NCBI GenBank assembly: GCA_020621965.1
Contig: JAHRYV010000004.1
Span: forward strand, 1 to 64,000
Origin: Curvibacter sp.
Lineage (GTDB): Bacteria; Pseudomonadota; Gammaproteobacteria; Burkholderiales; Burkholderiaceae_C
Direction of reading: 5' to 3'
Length of the DNA: 64,000 bases
Shown here one piece after another: positions 1-8,468 of the stretch. A model generated the notes under the pieces. That model did not search any database and had not been told where the DNA came from. It saw only the letters and a program-made list of their open reading frames with translations. Within the stretch, counting starts at the first letter, position 1, and each line of letters starts with the position of its first letter. The translations under genes were made by a program, and so were the position numbers.

Positions 1-430
1 GCTGTGCGGCAAGGAACACGCCTACATGCCCATCCACGTGAAGGTGCTGTCGGCTGAAGACTATTCCAAGTGGGTGGTCGAGAAGCAGAAGGCCCTGGCC
101 GCCAAGGCCGAGGACCCGAACAAGGTCTGGGCGCTGGACGACCTGGCCAAGCGTGGCGAGAAGGTCTACGCCGCCAACTGCGCCGTCTGCCACCAGGCCA
201 ACGGCAAGGGCGCCGGCCCGTTCAAGCCGCTGGACGGCTCGCCCGTCGTGCTCAATGCCGACAAGAGCCAGCAGATCGCCATGGTGCTCAATGGCAAGGG
301 CGCCATGCCCGCCTGGAAGCAGCTCAGCGACACCGAACTCGCGGCCGTGATCACCTACACCAAGAACAACTGGTCCAACAAGACCGGTCAGCTGGTGCAG
401 CCGGCTGACGTCAAGACGGCCCGCAAATAA
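1..430 (+). CDS. coxB: Cytochrome c oxidase subunit II, C-terminal part (5' end outside the window)
   Basis: This is the CuA subunit of the aa3-type cytochrome c oxidase, which takes electrons from cytochrome c on the periplasmic side. The gene enters the window already in frame. The first residues, LCGKEHAYM, carry the last CuA ligands (Cys, His, Met) in the normal spacing. A linker leads to a C-terminal class I cytochrome c domain with heme motif CAVCH and a Met region around KGAMPAW, so this is a caa3-like subunit II with a fused heme c. It stops 41 bp before coxA in the same operon. The protein start and membrane segments lie upstream and cannot be seen. Confidence 0.95.
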   Translation, partial: LCGKEHAYMPIHVKVLSAEDYSKWVVEKQKALAAKAEDPNKVWALDDLAKRGEKVYAANCAVCHQANGKGAGPFKPLDGSPVVLNADKSQQIAMVLNGKGAMPAWKQLSDTELAAVITYTKNNWSNKTGQLVQPADVKTARK

Positions 431-471
431 ACAGTCGTCAAACGCATAGAAGTATTGAGAAGGAAATCAGG

Positions 472-2085
472 ATGAGTGCCGTTCTAGACCATCACGATCA
501 CGCCCATGACGACCATCACGCCCCCTCGGGCTGGCGGCGCTGGGTCTTCGCGACCAACCACAAGGACATCGGTACCCTGTACCTGCTGTTCGCCTTCACC
601 ATGCTGATGCTGGGCGGCGTGCTGGCCCTGCTGATCCGTGCCGAGCTGTTCCAGCCCGGCCTGCAGATCGTGAACCCCGAGCTGTTCAACCAGCTGACCA
701 CCATGCACGGTGTGATCATGGTGTTCGGCGCCATCATGCCGGCCTTCGTGGGTTTCGCCAACTGGATGCTGCCGATGCAGATCGGCGCGGCCGACATGGC
801 CTTCGCCCGCATGAACAACTTCAGCTTCTGGCTGCTGATCCCGGCCGGCCTGCTGGTGGTGATGTCCTTCTTCATGCCCGGTGGCGCCCCCGCCGCCGGC
901 TGGACCTTCTACGCCCCGCTGACGCTGCAGATGGGCCCCTCGATGGATGCCGGCATCTTCGCCCTGCACCTCATGGGCGCCTCGTCCATCATGGGCTCGA
1001 TCAACATCATCGTGACCGTGCTGAACATGCGCGCGCCCGGCATGACGCTGATGAAGATGCCGATGTTCTGCTGGACCTGGCTGATCACCGCCTACCTGCT
1101 GATCGCCGTGATGCCCGTGCTGGCCGGCGCCATCACCATGACGCTGACCGACCGCCACTTCGGCACCACCTTCTTCAACCCGGCCGCCGGCGGCGACCCG
1201 GTGATGTTCCAGCACATCTTCTGGTTCTTCGGTCACCCCGAGGTGTACATCATGATCCTGCCGGCCTTCGGCATCATCAGCCAGGTCGTGCCCGCCTTCG
1301 CGCGCAAGAAGCTGTTCGGTTACGCCTCCATGGTGTACGCCACGGCCTCCATCGCCATCCTGTCCTTCATCGTGTGGGCGCACCACATGTTCACCACCGG
1401 CATGCCGGTGACCGGCCAGCTGTACTTCATGTACGCCACCATGCTGATCGCCGTGCCGACCGCCGTGAAGATCTTCAACTGGATCGCCACCATGTGGCGC
1501 GGCTCGATGACCTTCGAGACCCCCATGCTGTGGGCCATCGGTTTCATCTTCGTGTTCACCATCGGCGGCTTCACCGGCCTGATCCCGGCCGTGGCCCCGA
1601 TCGACATCCAGATCCAGGACACCTACTTCATCGTCGCCCACTTCCACTACGTGCTGGTGGCCGGCTCGCTGTTCGCGATGTTCTCCGGTTATTACTACTG
1701 GGCGCCCAAGTGGAACGGCGTGATGTACAGCGAGACCCGCGGCAAGATCCACTTCTGGTGGTCGATGATCTCGTTCAACATCACCTTCTTCCCGATGCAC
1801 TTCCTGGGTCTGGCCGGCATGCCGCGTCGTTACGCCGACTACCCCATGCAGTTCGCCGACTTCAACGCCGTGGCCTCCATCGGCGCGCTGGGCTTCGGTC
1901 TGGCCCAGGTCTACTTCTTCTTCGCCGTCGTGCTGCCCGCCATGCGCGGCCAGGGTGCGAAGGCCCCGCAGAAGCCCTGGGAAGGCGCCGAAGGCCTGGA
2001 GTGGGAACTGGCTTCGCCGGCTCCGTACCACTCCTTCGAGCATCCCCCGAAGCTGGACGCCACGGCGACCCGCGTGATCGGCTGA
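472..2085 (+). CDS. ctaD: Cytochrome c oxidase subunit I (aa3 type, A family)
   Basis: This is the catalytic heme a / heme a3-CuB subunit (537 aa) that reduces O2 and pumps protons. The heme a His is H79 in TMHG. The CuB His and its cross-linked Tyr are in HPEVY (H255, Y259), the tandem CuB histidines are H303-H304 in WAHHMF, and the heme ligands are H389 and H391 in AHFHYV. All canonical residues are present, so it is a useful contrast to the two unusual subunits I further downstream. The N-terminus is strikingly His-rich, with seven His in the first 16 residues before the first membrane segment. The ATG follows an AGGAAATCAGG ribosome site. It is in one operon with coxB, ctaG and coxC. Confidence 0.97.
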   Translation: MSAVLDHHDHAHDDHHAPSGWRRWVFATNHKDIGTLYLLFAFTMLMLGGVLALLIRAELFQPGLQIVNPELFNQLTTMHGVIMVFGAIMPAFVGFANWMLPMQIGAADMAFARMNNFSFWLLIPAGLLVVMSFFMPGGAPAAGWTFYAPLTLQMGPSMDAGIFALHLMGASSIMGSINIIVTVLNMRAPGMTLMKMPMFCWTWLITAYLLIAVMPVLAGAITMTLTDRHFGTTFFNPAAGGDPVMFQHIFWFFGHPEVYIMILPAFGIISQVVPAFARKKLFGYASMVYATASIAILSFIVWAHHMFTTGMPVTGQLYFMYATMLIAVPTAVKIFNWIATMWRGSMTFETPMLWAIGFIFVFTIGGFTGLIPAVAPIDIQIQDTYFIVAHFHYVLVAGSLFAMFSGYYYWAPKWNGVMYSETRGKIHFWWSMISFNITFFPMHFLGLAGMPRRYADYPMQFADFNAVASIGALGFGLAQVYFFFAVVLPAMRGQGAKAPQKPWEGAEGLEWELASPAPYHSFEHPPKLDATATRVIG

Positions 2086-2108
2086 ACCTCGCCAGCGGAA
2101 CCTGAGAT

Positions 2109-2222
2109 ATGACGACACCCGAGCAAAAGAAGGCCAACGTCCGTATGGGGCTGATCCTGGCCACCATCGCGCTGGTGTTTTTCCTCGGCGTCATGGCCAA
2201 GTATTTCCTGCTGGGCGCCTGA
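2109..2222 (+). CDS. Cytochrome oxidase small assembly protein (37 aa, single membrane segment)
   Basis: This tiny gene sits between ctaD and ctaG, 23 bp after ctaD and 10 bp before ctaG. It starts MTTPEQKKANVRMG and has one hydrophobic segment (about residues 14-30, LILATIALVFFLGV) followed by AKYFLLGA. Burkholderiales cox operons regularly carry a small single-span protein here, annotated as a cytochrome oxidase small assembly protein. The position, size and topology fit. The exact role is not established by the sequence. Confidence 0.8.
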   Translation: MTTPEQKKANVRMGLILATIALVFFLGVMAKYFLLGA

Positions 2223-2232
2223 CGCGACGGCC

Positions 2233-2832
2233 ATGAATCTGCAGCGCGAAAACGCCCAAATGGTCGGCAAGCTGGCGATCGTGGTCGCCGGCATGTTCGG
2301 CTTCGGCTACGCGCTGGTGCCCATCTACAAGCACATCTGCGAGGCCCTGGGCATCAATGTCCTGGCCGTGGGCGAGCGCAACGCCAGCGGCCTGTCCAAG
2401 ACCGTGCCGGCCAACACGCAGGTGGACACCAGCCGCACCATCACGGTCGAGTTCGACGCCAACGTGCGCGGGCCCTGGAGCTTCAAGCCGGCCCAGCGCT
2501 CGCTGCAGGTGCACCCGGGCGAGATGGCTACGGTGATGTACGAGTTCCAGAACGTGCAGGACCGCCGCATGGCCGCGCAGGCCATCCCGAGCTACGCGCC
2601 GCGGCAGGCTTCCGCGCACTTCAACAAGCTGGAGTGCTTCTGCTTCAACGAGTACACGCTGGAGGCGGGCGAGAAGAAGCAGTGGCCGGTGGTGTTCGTG
2701 ATCGATCCCAAGCTCTCCAAGGACGTCACGACCATCACCCTGTCCTACACCTTCTTCGAGGTCGGCAGCAAGACGCCGCCGGCCCCGACGGCCAAGGTGG
2801 CGACGCCGATGGCGGCAGGAGCCGGCGCATGA
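2233..2832 (+). CDS. ctaG: Cytochrome c oxidase assembly protein CtaG (Cox11 family)
   Basis: This is the copper chaperone that delivers CuB to subunit I on the periplasmic face. The protein is 199 aa, with an N-terminal membrane anchor (IVVAGMFGFGYALVPIY) and an immunoglobulin-like periplasmic domain. The copper-binding CFCF motif is in LECFCFNEYTL, and the family's conserved phrase VDPKL appears as IDPKL. Its TGA overlaps the ATG of the next gene by four bases, which indicates translational coupling. It lies in the normal place between ctaD and coxC. Confidence 0.96.
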   Translation: MNLQRENAQMVGKLAIVVAGMFGFGYALVPIYKHICEALGINVLAVGERNASGLSKTVPANTQVDTSRTITVEFDANVRGPWSFKPAQRSLQVHPGEMATVMYEFQNVQDRRMAAQAIPSYAPRQASAHFNKLECFCFNEYTLEAGEKKQWPVVFVIDPKLSKDVTTITLSYTFFEVGSKTPPAPTAKVATPMAAGAGA

Positions 2833-3050
2833 ACGAGCCGCAGGAACAGCAGGCGCCGTTGCGCACGGCGTCGTTCTGGCAGACCATCCGGGCGGTGGGC
2901 TGGTCGTTTCTCGGCGTGCGCAAGAACAGTGAATTCCAGGCCGACATCGGCCGCCTGAACCCCTTCCACATCGTCGTGGCGGGCATCGTCGGGGCAGTGA
3001 TTTTTGTTTTGAGTCTGATTGCACTGGTGAACTGGGTGGTGGCCAAGTAG
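2829..3050 (+). CDS. DUF2970 family membrane protein (73 aa)
   Basis: This is a short protein with an amphipathic first half (FWQTIRAVGWSFLGVRK) and a C-terminal membrane segment (HIVVAGIVGAVIFVLSLIALV). The pattern of a conserved Trp-Ser-Phe-Gly-Val/Arg start and one span matches DUF2970, a family found in betaproteobacterial cox operons. It starts inside the ctaG stop codon (ATGA). The function is unknown and probably linked to oxidase assembly, inferred only from its neighbours. Confidence 0.8.
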   Translation: MNEPQEQQAPLRTASFWQTIRAVGWSFLGVRKNSEFQADIGRLNPFHIVVAGIVGAVIFVLSLIALVNWVVAK

Positions 3051-3105
3051 GCGCCGCCCGGGACATCGAAAGAAATTGAAGAGAACCGGAAGGAATGGAG
3101 CAAAC

Positions 3106-3987
3106 ATGAGTTCGACTACACACGGCGGCACCCCGTATTACTTCGTGCCCGGCCCGTCCCGTCACCCTGTGATGGCGGCGATCGGCCTGTTCTTTGTCAT
3201 GTTCGGCGCCGCCCAGTGGATGAACGGCGCCGCCTGGGGCCAGTACTCGCTGTACTTCGGCCTGCTGTGGTGGGCGGTCGTGCTGTTCCAGTGGTTCCGC
3301 GACGCCATCGCCGAGAGCGAAGGCGGCCAGTACGGTCGCAAGATCGACATCTCCTACCGCTGGAGCATGACCTGGTTCATCTTTTCCGAGGTGATGTTCT
3401 TCGGCGCCTTCTTCACCGCCCTGTGGTGGGCCCGCGCGCACTCCGTGCCGCAGCTCGGCAGCCTGGACAACGCCCTGCTGTGGCCCGACTTCAAGGCCGT
3501 GTGGCCCAGCGTCGCCGCCGGCGTGACCGCCTCGCCGGCCGGTATCATCGAGCCCTTCCAGACCATGGGCCCGTTCTGGCTGCCCACGATCAACACCGCG
3601 CTTCTGCTGACCTCGGGCGTCACGCTGACCATTGCCCACCACGCCCTGCGTGACGGCAACCGCGGCAAGACCATCGCCTTCATGTGGGTCACCGTGCTGC
3701 TGGGCCTGACCTTCCTGTGCGTGCAGGGTTACGAGTACTTCCACGCCTACCGCGACCTGAACCTCAAGCTCACGTCCGGCGTCTACGGCTCCACCTTCTT
3801 CATGCTGACCGGCTTCCACGGCTTCCACGTGTTCGTCGGCATGCTGATGCTGTTCTTCATCACCCTGCGTCTGCAAAAAGGCCACTTCACCGCCGAGCGC
3901 CACTTCGGTTTCGAAGGTGCCGCCTGGTACTGGCACTTCGTGGACGTGGTGTGGCTGGGTCTCTATATTTTGGTCTACTGGATGTAA
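3106..3987 (+). CDS. ctaE: Cytochrome c oxidase subunit III
   Basis: This is the structural subunit III (293 aa), a seven-helix membrane protein without redox centres that stabilises subunit I. It starts MSSTTHGGTPYYFVPGPSRHP. Typical family stretches are SYRWSMTWFIFSEVMFFGAFF, where the Glu is conserved, and YWHFVDVVWLGLYILVYW at the end. The start chosen is the ATG at 3106, preceded by GGAG five bases upstream. An in-frame start 30 bases earlier would only add an unconserved MKRTGRNGAN tail. A strong terminator follows. Confidence 0.96.
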   Translation: MSSTTHGGTPYYFVPGPSRHPVMAAIGLFFVMFGAAQWMNGAAWGQYSLYFGLLWWAVVLFQWFRDAIAESEGGQYGRKIDISYRWSMTWFIFSEVMFFGAFFTALWWARAHSVPQLGSLDNALLWPDFKAVWPSVAAGVTASPAGIIEPFQTMGPFWLPTINTALLLTSGVTLTIAHHALRDGNRGKTIAFMWVTVLLGLTFLCVQGYEYFHAYRDLNLKLTSGVYGSTFFMLTGFHGFHVFVGMLMLFFITLRLQKGHFTAERHFGFEGAAWYWHFVDVVWLGLYILVYWM

Positions 3988-4030
3988 GACTGGCCAGCTC
4001 GGGGCGCCACAAGGCGCCCGAGCCGAAAAA

Positions 4031-4060
4031 ACAAAAGCCGCGTAAAGCGGCTTTTGTTTT
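4031..4060. terminator. Bidirectional intrinsic terminator after coxC
   Basis: An 11-bp perfect stem (4031-4041 with 4047-4057, arms ending GCCGC / GCGGC) has a 5-base loop. It is preceded by A-rich sequence and followed by T-rich sequence, so it can end both the coxC transcript and the convergent DUF2909 transcript. Confidence 0.85.
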
Positions 4061-4076
4061 TGTTGTTGATGTCTCC

Positions 4077-4298
4077 TTACTGGCCGGCGGGGATGCCGGT
4101 GGGCTGGATGTAGCCCAGTTTCCAGGCGATCAGGATGCAGACGAAAATCAGGATGGAAAATCCCACGCGCCAGGCCAAGGCGCGTGCCATGTTGCTGGTC
4201 TTGGCCTTGCCGTCGCGGCCGTCTTTCATCATGAAAAACAGCGCCGAGCCCAGGCTGGCGATGATGGCGAGGAAGGCGAGGGCAATGAGATATTTCAT
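4077..4298 (-). CDS. Twin transmembrane protein, DUF2909 family (73 aa)
   Basis: This protein has two hydrophobic spans (YLIALAFLAIIASLGSALFF and VGFSILIFVCILIAWKLGY) joined by a charged loop, KDGRDGKAKTSNMARAL, which is the layout of DUF2909 proteins. Members sit between coxC and surf1 in betaproteobacteria on the opposite strand, as here. It is convergent with coxC, and its start lies only 15 bp from the SURF1 start. The function is unknown, and an assembly role is inference from position. Confidence 0.8.
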   Translation of the reverse strand: MKYLIALAFLAIIASLGSALFFMMKDGRDGKAKTSNMARALAWRVGFSILIFVCILIAWKLGYIQPTGIPAGQ

Positions 4299-4313
4299 GA
4301 ACAGGATTATCGT

Positions 4314-5033
4314 GTGAGTGAGCGACTGCGTTTCTGGCTGGTGACGATGGCCGCGCTGCTGGTGCTGGCTGCCACGGCCGCGCTCGGACGCTGGCAGCTG
4401 GGCCGCGCCGCCGAGAAGCAGGCGCTGCAGGCGGCCATCGACGAGCGGGCGCAGCTGCCGGTGCTCGACGCCAGCAGTCTGGCCGGCGCCGTCGATGCCG
4501 ACATGCTGCTGCACCGGCGTGTCGAGGCCGTGGGCCAGTGGGTGGGTGGGCGCACGGTGTTTCTGGACAACCGCCAGATGCAGGGCCGACCCGGTTTCTT
4601 CGTTCTCACCCCCTTGCGCCTGCAGGGCAGCGAGATCTCGGTGCTGGTCCAGCGTGGCTGGGTCCCGCGCAATTTCGAGGACCGCACGCGCGTGCCGCAG
4701 ATCGACACCCCGGGCGGCACGGTGCGCGTGCAGGGCCGCATCGCCCCTGCGCCGGGCAAGCTCTATGAGATGGGGCAGTCCGGCACGGGGCCGATCCGGC
4801 AGAATCTCGATCTGGCGCAGTTCCGTGCCGAAACCGGCCTGGCCCTGGCGGCGGTGTCGATCCAGCAGACCGGGGCGTCGACGGACGGATTGTCGCGCGA
4901 CTGGCCGGCGATCAACACCGGTGTGGAAAAACACTATGGCTACGCGTTCCAATGGTTCGGGCTCAGCGCCCTGATTGCAGCACTTTATGTCTGGTTCCAA
5001 ATTGTCAGAAGATTCAAACGCCGGCCGCGCTGA
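4314..5033 (+). CDS. SURF1 family cytochrome oxidase assembly protein
   Basis: SURF1 helps insert heme a into subunit I. The protein is about 239 aa, with an N-terminal span (FWLVTMAALLVLAATAALG) followed directly by the family hallmark GRWQLGRAAEK. A periplasmic domain includes VLVQRGWVPR, and a C-terminal span (YAFQWFGLSALIAALYVWF) is preceded by the conserved NTGVEKHYGYAFQW. No ATG fits, and the GTG at 4314 (VSERLRFW) is the best start. Its promoter region is shared with the divergent DUF2909 gene. Confidence 0.93.
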   Translation: MSERLRFWLVTMAALLVLAATAALGRWQLGRAAEKQALQAAIDERAQLPVLDASSLAGAVDADMLLHRRVEAVGQWVGGRTVFLDNRQMQGRPGFFVLTPLRLQGSEISVLVQRGWVPRNFEDRTRVPQIDTPGGTVRVQGRIAPAPGKLYEMGQSGTGPIRQNLDLAQFRAETGLALAAVSIQQTGASTDGLSRDWPAINTGVEKHYGYAFQWFGLSALIAALYVWFQIVRRFKRRPR

Positions 5034-5709
5034 GGGCGCCGCCGACCACGTGCTCGGCCTGACCGTGCACACCATGCCCGAGCCGGGCCAGGCCCTCGCC
5101 GACGAGGCACGGCGTACCCGCGCCGGGCGCTGGAAGCTGATCGCCATGATGCTGGTGAGCGCCGCCCCGGTGATCGCCTCCTACTTCACCTACTACGTGA
5201 TCCGGCCCGAAGGGCGGCGCAATTACGGCGAGCTGATCGAGCCGCAGCATCCCATGCCCGACATGCTGACCCTGGACCTCGAAGGCCAGCCCCGGCGGCT
5301 GAGCGACCTGCAGGGGCAGTGGCTGCTGGTCAGCGTGGGCAGTGGCAACTGCAACGAGGCCTGCGTGCAGCAGCTGTACTTCCAGCGCCAGCTGCGCGAA
5401 GGCCTGGGCAAGGAGAAGGAACGCCTGGACCGCGTCTGGCTGGTCAACGATGGCGAACCGATTGCGCCGGCGCTGCTGGCGGGCCTGAAGGAAGCCGCGG
5501 TGCGGCGCGTGCCGGGCGACGAAGTGGCGGGCTGGCTCGCGCCCGCGGCCGGCCAGGGCATCGGCGACCACCTGTACGTGGTCGATCCCAAGGGCAACTG
5601 GATGATGCGTTTTCCCGCCCACATGGACGTCACCACGGCCGCCCGGGCCAAGCGCGACCTGGAGCGCCTGCTGCGCGCCTCCAGCTCCTGGGACAAGGCG
5701 GGGAGGTAG
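4987..5709 (+). CDS. Membrane-anchored SCO/thioredoxin-fold protein of the cox cluster
   Basis: This is a predicted copper- or thiol-handling assembly protein of about 240 aa. An N-terminal cytoplasmic tail precedes one span (KLIAMMLVSAAPVIASYFTYYVI). A thioredoxin-fold domain follows with GNCNEAC, the C-x3-C of SCO proteins, and a later His in GDHLYVVDPKGNWMMRF that matches the third copper ligand of SCO. It is less conserved than the true SCO gene at 7782. The start is uncertain: ATG 4987 overlaps SURF1 by 47 bases, while GTG 5050 or ATG 5074 would shorten the tail. It is cotranscribed with surf1 and ctaA. Confidence 0.75.
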   Translation: MSGSKLSEDSNAGRAEGAADHVLGLTVHTMPEPGQALADEARRTRAGRWKLIAMMLVSAAPVIASYFTYYVIRPEGRRNYGELIEPQHPMPDMLTLDLEGQPRRLSDLQGQWLLVSVGSGNCNEACVQQLYFQRQLREGLGKEKERLDRVWLVNDGEPIAPALLAGLKEAAVRRVPGDEVAGWLAPAAGQGIGDHLYVVDPKGNWMMRFPAHMDVTTAARAKRDLERLLRASSSWDKAGR

Positions 5710-5712
5710 GCC

Positions 5713-6882
5713 ATGAATGCTCAATCGCTGTACGACCTCAGCCCCGCCATCCGCCTCATGCTGATGGGGGTGGTGCTGGCCGCCGGCCCGCTGGCCTGGA
5801 TCTGGCTGCGCAACCGCCAGGCCAGCACCACGCGCCGCCTGCAGGCGCTCACTGTGCTCACGCTGTTTCTCACCTTCGACCTGGTGCTGTTCGGTTCCTT
5901 CACACGCCTGACCGACTCCGGCCTGGGCTGCCCGGACTGGCCCGGCTGCTACGGCAACGCCAGCCCCGCCGGTGCGCATGCCGAGATCTCGGCCGCGCAG
6001 CAGGCCATGCCCACCGGTCCGGTCACGCACGGCAAGGCCTGGGTCGAAATGGTCCATCGTTACCTGGCTACCGGCGTCGGTGTGCTGATCCTGGTGCTGG
6101 CCGTGGCCAGCTGGCTGGAACACCGGCGCAACCAGCGCGCCGGTGCGCAGGCACTCAGCCCCTGGTGGGCCACGCTCACGCTGGTATGGGTCTGCGTGCA
6201 GGGCGCTTTCGGCGCCCTGACCGTCACCATGAAACTGTTCCCGGCCATCGTCACCCTGCACCTGCTCGGGGCCCTGCTGCTGCTCGCCCTGCTGTGCCTG
6301 CAGGCCGTGCGTTATGCGCAGATGCACGACGCCGCGGCCACGCGCGCGGTGCCGGCCGGGCTGCAGGCGCTGATGGGCTGGGGGCTGGGCCTGCTGACGC
6401 TGCAGATCGCACTGGGCGGCTGGGTCAGCACCAACTACGCCGTGCTGGCCTGCACCGAGTTTCCGAGCTGCCAGGGCAGTTGGTGGCCCGAGATGAATTT
6501 CGCCCAGGGTTTCGAACTCTGGCGTGAACTCGGCTTCACCGCCGCCGGCGAACACATCGGTTTTGCCGCGCTCACCGCCATCCACTATGCGCACCGGCTC
6601 GCGGCCTATGCCGTCATCGCCGTGCTGGTCGTGCTGGCCTGGCGTCTGCATGCACTGGCGCCGTGGCGCCGCTCGGCGCGCTGGCTGCTGGCGCTGCTGC
6701 TGCTGCAGTTTCTGACCGGTCTGAGCAACGTCGTGCTCGACTGGCCGCTGCTGGCCGCGGTGCTGCACACCGGCGGCGCCGCCGCCATGGTGGCGCTGCT
6801 CACCTGGGGCCTGGCAAGCAGCCGGCGCACGGCGGTCCAGGGCCGCGCCTCTTCCGCCCCCGCATCGAGTTCCATCGTATGA
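5713..6882 (+). CDS. ctaA: Heme A synthase, COX15/CtaA family
   Basis: This enzyme oxidises the C8 methyl of heme O to the formyl group of heme A. It is 389 aa with eight spans in two four-helix halves. All four conserved heme-ligand histidines are visible ([28 protein letters not shown]), as are two periplasmic Cys pairs (CPDWPGC and CTEFPSC). The stop overlaps the ATG of ctaB (ATGA), so the two last steps of heme A synthesis are coupled. Compare the defective-looking paralogue at 8469. Confidence 0.96.
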   Translation: MNAQSLYDLSPAIRLMLMGVVLAAGPLAWIWLRNRQASTTRRLQALTVLTLFLTFDLVLFGSFTRLTDSGLGCPDWPGCYGNASPAGAHAEISAAQQAMPTGPVTHGKAWVEMVHRYLATGVGVLILVLAVASWLEHRRNQRAGAQALSPWWATLTLVWVCVQGAFGALTVTMKLFPAIVTLHLLGALLLLALLCLQAVRYAQMHDAAATRAVPAGLQALMGWGLGLLTLQIALGGWVSTNYAVLACTEFPSCQGSWWPEMNFAQGFELWRELGFTAAGEHIGFAALTAIHYAHRLAAYAVIAVLVVLAWRLHALAPWRRSARWLLALLLLQFLTGLSNVVLDWPLLAAVLHTGGAAAMVALLTWGLASSRRTAVQGRASSAPASSSIV

Positions 6883-7775
6883 GTGCCTCCACCCTTGCCG
6901 CGTCGACCGCCGTGATCGGCCAGTTCTATGCGCTGACCAAACCGCGCGTCGTCCAGCTCATCGTCTTTTGCGCCCTGATCGGCATGGTGCTGGCGGTGCC
7001 CGGCCTGCCGCGCTGGCCCGAACTGCGTGTCATGCTCATCGCCAGCCTCGGTATCTGGCTGGTGGCCGGCGCCGCGGCCGCCTTCAACTGCATCGTCGAG
7101 AAGGGCATCGATGCCAAGATGAAACGCACCGCCTGGCGCCCGACCGCCAAGGGCCAACTCAGCGATGTCCAGACCCTGCTGTTCTCGGCTGTGTTGTGCG
7201 CGGCCGGCTCGGCGCTGCTGTACTTCTGGATCAACCCGCTGACCATGTGGCTGACCTTCGCCACCTTCGTCGGTTATGCCGTGATCTACACCGTGGTCCT
7301 CAAGCCGCTGACGCCTCAGAACATCGTGATCGGCGGCGCCTCGGGCGCCATGCCGCCGGTGCTGGGCTGGGCCGCGCTGACCAACGACGTCGGCCCCGAG
7401 GCGCTGATCCTCTTTCTCATCATCTTCCTGTGGACACCGCCGCACTTCTGGGCGTTGGCGCTGTACCGCGTGGAGGACTACCGCAAGTCCGGCCTGCCCA
7501 TGCTGCCGGTCACGCACGGCAACGAGTTCACGCGGCTGCAGATCCTGCTCTACACGCTGATCCTGTTCGCGGCCTGCCTCATGCCCTTTGTCTACGGCAT
7601 GAGTTCCTGGCTCTACCTGGCGGCGGCCGTGGTGCTGAGCGTGGGTTTCTTCGCCTATGCCTTCAAGCTCTGGCGCCACTACTCGGACGAGCTGGCGCGC
7701 CGCACCTTCCGTTTCTCGCTGATCCACCTGAGCGTGCTGTTCGCTGCGCTCCTGCTCGACCACTACCTGCTGTGA
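6879..7775 (+). CDS. ctaB: Protoheme IX farnesyltransferase (heme O synthase)
   Basis: This UbiA-superfamily prenyltransferase adds a farnesyl chain to heme B to give heme O. It is 298 aa and polytopic. The Asp-containing active motif is [16 protein letters not shown], and the second conserved stretch is [17 protein letters not shown], followed by [12 protein letters not shown]. The start at 6879 overlaps the ctaA stop. It serves the aa3 oxidase at 1-3987. A second copy lies at 12063. Confidence 0.96.
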   Translation: MSASTLAASTAVIGQFYALTKPRVVQLIVFCALIGMVLAVPGLPRWPELRVMLIASLGIWLVAGAAAAFNCIVEKGIDAKMKRTAWRPTAKGQLSDVQTLLFSAVLCAAGSALLYFWINPLTMWLTFATFVGYAVIYTVVLKPLTPQNIVIGGASGAMPPVLGWAALTNDVGPEALILFLIIFLWTPPHFWALALYRVEDYRKSGLPMLPVTHGNEFTRLQILLYTLILFAACLMPFVYGMSSWLYLAAAVVLSVGFFAYAFKLWRHYSDELARRTFRFSLIHLSVLFAALLLDHYLL

Positions 7776-7781
7776 GACCCC

Positions 7782-8396
7782 ATGAATAAACGCAAACTGT
7801 TCTTGTCCCTGGGCGCGGCCCTGCTGACCGGCGGCGCCGTGCTGCTGGGCGGCTGCTCCGACAACAGCCCGCCGGCGTTCAGCGCGGTCGACATTACCGG
7901 CGCCGACTATGCCCGGGACTTCCAGCTCACCGACCAGGACGGCCGGGCGCGCACGCTCAAGGACTACCGCGGCAAGATCGTCGTGATGTTCTTCGGCTAC
8001 ACGCAGTGCCCGGACGTCTGCCCGACCTCGCTGACCGAACTGGTGGCGGTGAAGAAGCTGCTGGGCGCCGACGGTGACAAGCTGCAGGCCCTGTTCGTCT
8101 CCGTCGACCCCGCGCGCGACACCCCCGAAGTGCTCAAGACCTATCTGGCCAACTTCGACCCGAGTTTCGTGGCGCTGTATGCCGACACGCCGGAGAAACT
8201 CGCTGCCCTGGCCAAGGACTACAAGGTCTACTTCAAGAAGGTCGAGGGCAAGACGCCGACCAGCTACACCATGGACCACTCGGCCGGCATGTACATCTAC
8301 GATACCGAGGGGCAACTGCGGCTCTACTCGCGTTACGGCAGCGGCGCGGGCGCCGTGGCCACGGACATCCAGCAGCTGCTGCGCCAGCGCAAGTAA
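7782..8396 (+). CDS. SCO1/SenC family copper chaperone (lipoprotein)
   Basis: This protein delivers copper to the CuA site of subunit II and acts as a thiol reductant. It is 204 aa with a lipoprotein signal (LLTGGAVLLGGCSDN, lipobox LGGC) and a thioredoxin fold. Copper ligands are CPDVC (C-x3-C) and His in TMDHSAGMYIYD, so all three are intact. It closes the first cox cluster, 6 bp after ctaB, and an intrinsic terminator follows. Confidence 0.94.
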   Translation: MNKRKLFLSLGAALLTGGAVLLGGCSDNSPPAFSAVDITGADYARDFQLTDQDGRARTLKDYRGKIVVMFFGYTQCPDVCPTSLTELVAVKKLLGADGDKLQALFVSVDPARDTPEVLKTYLANFDPSFVALYADTPEKLAALAKDYKVYFKKVEGKTPTSYTMDHSAGMYIYDTEGQLRLYSRYGSGAGAVATDIQQLLRQRK

Positions 8397-8420
8397 GCAC
8401 CGCGTCGCAGCGACCCACCG

Positions 8421-8444
8421 GCCCGCCCTGCGCGGGCTTTTTTT
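8421..8444 (+). terminator. Intrinsic terminator after the cox/SCO operon
   Basis: A 6-bp GC stem (GCCCGC / GCGGGC) with a 5-base loop is followed directly by a run of seven T. It lies 25 bp after the SCO stop. Confidence 0.85.
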
Positions 8445-8468
8445 CGCCCGTACGACAGCGCATCGGAC

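Noticed and set aside
484-2118. Long antisense reading frame (about 544 codons) opposite ctaD
   Set aside because: It is extremely rich in His, Gly and Asp and mirrors the codon pattern of the real gene. It has no domain and no ribosome site.
4077-5147. Long minus-strand frame across SURF1 and the SCO-like gene
   Set aside because: Only its last 73 codons (4077-4298) form the DUF2909 protein. The rest is a shadow of the plus-strand genes.
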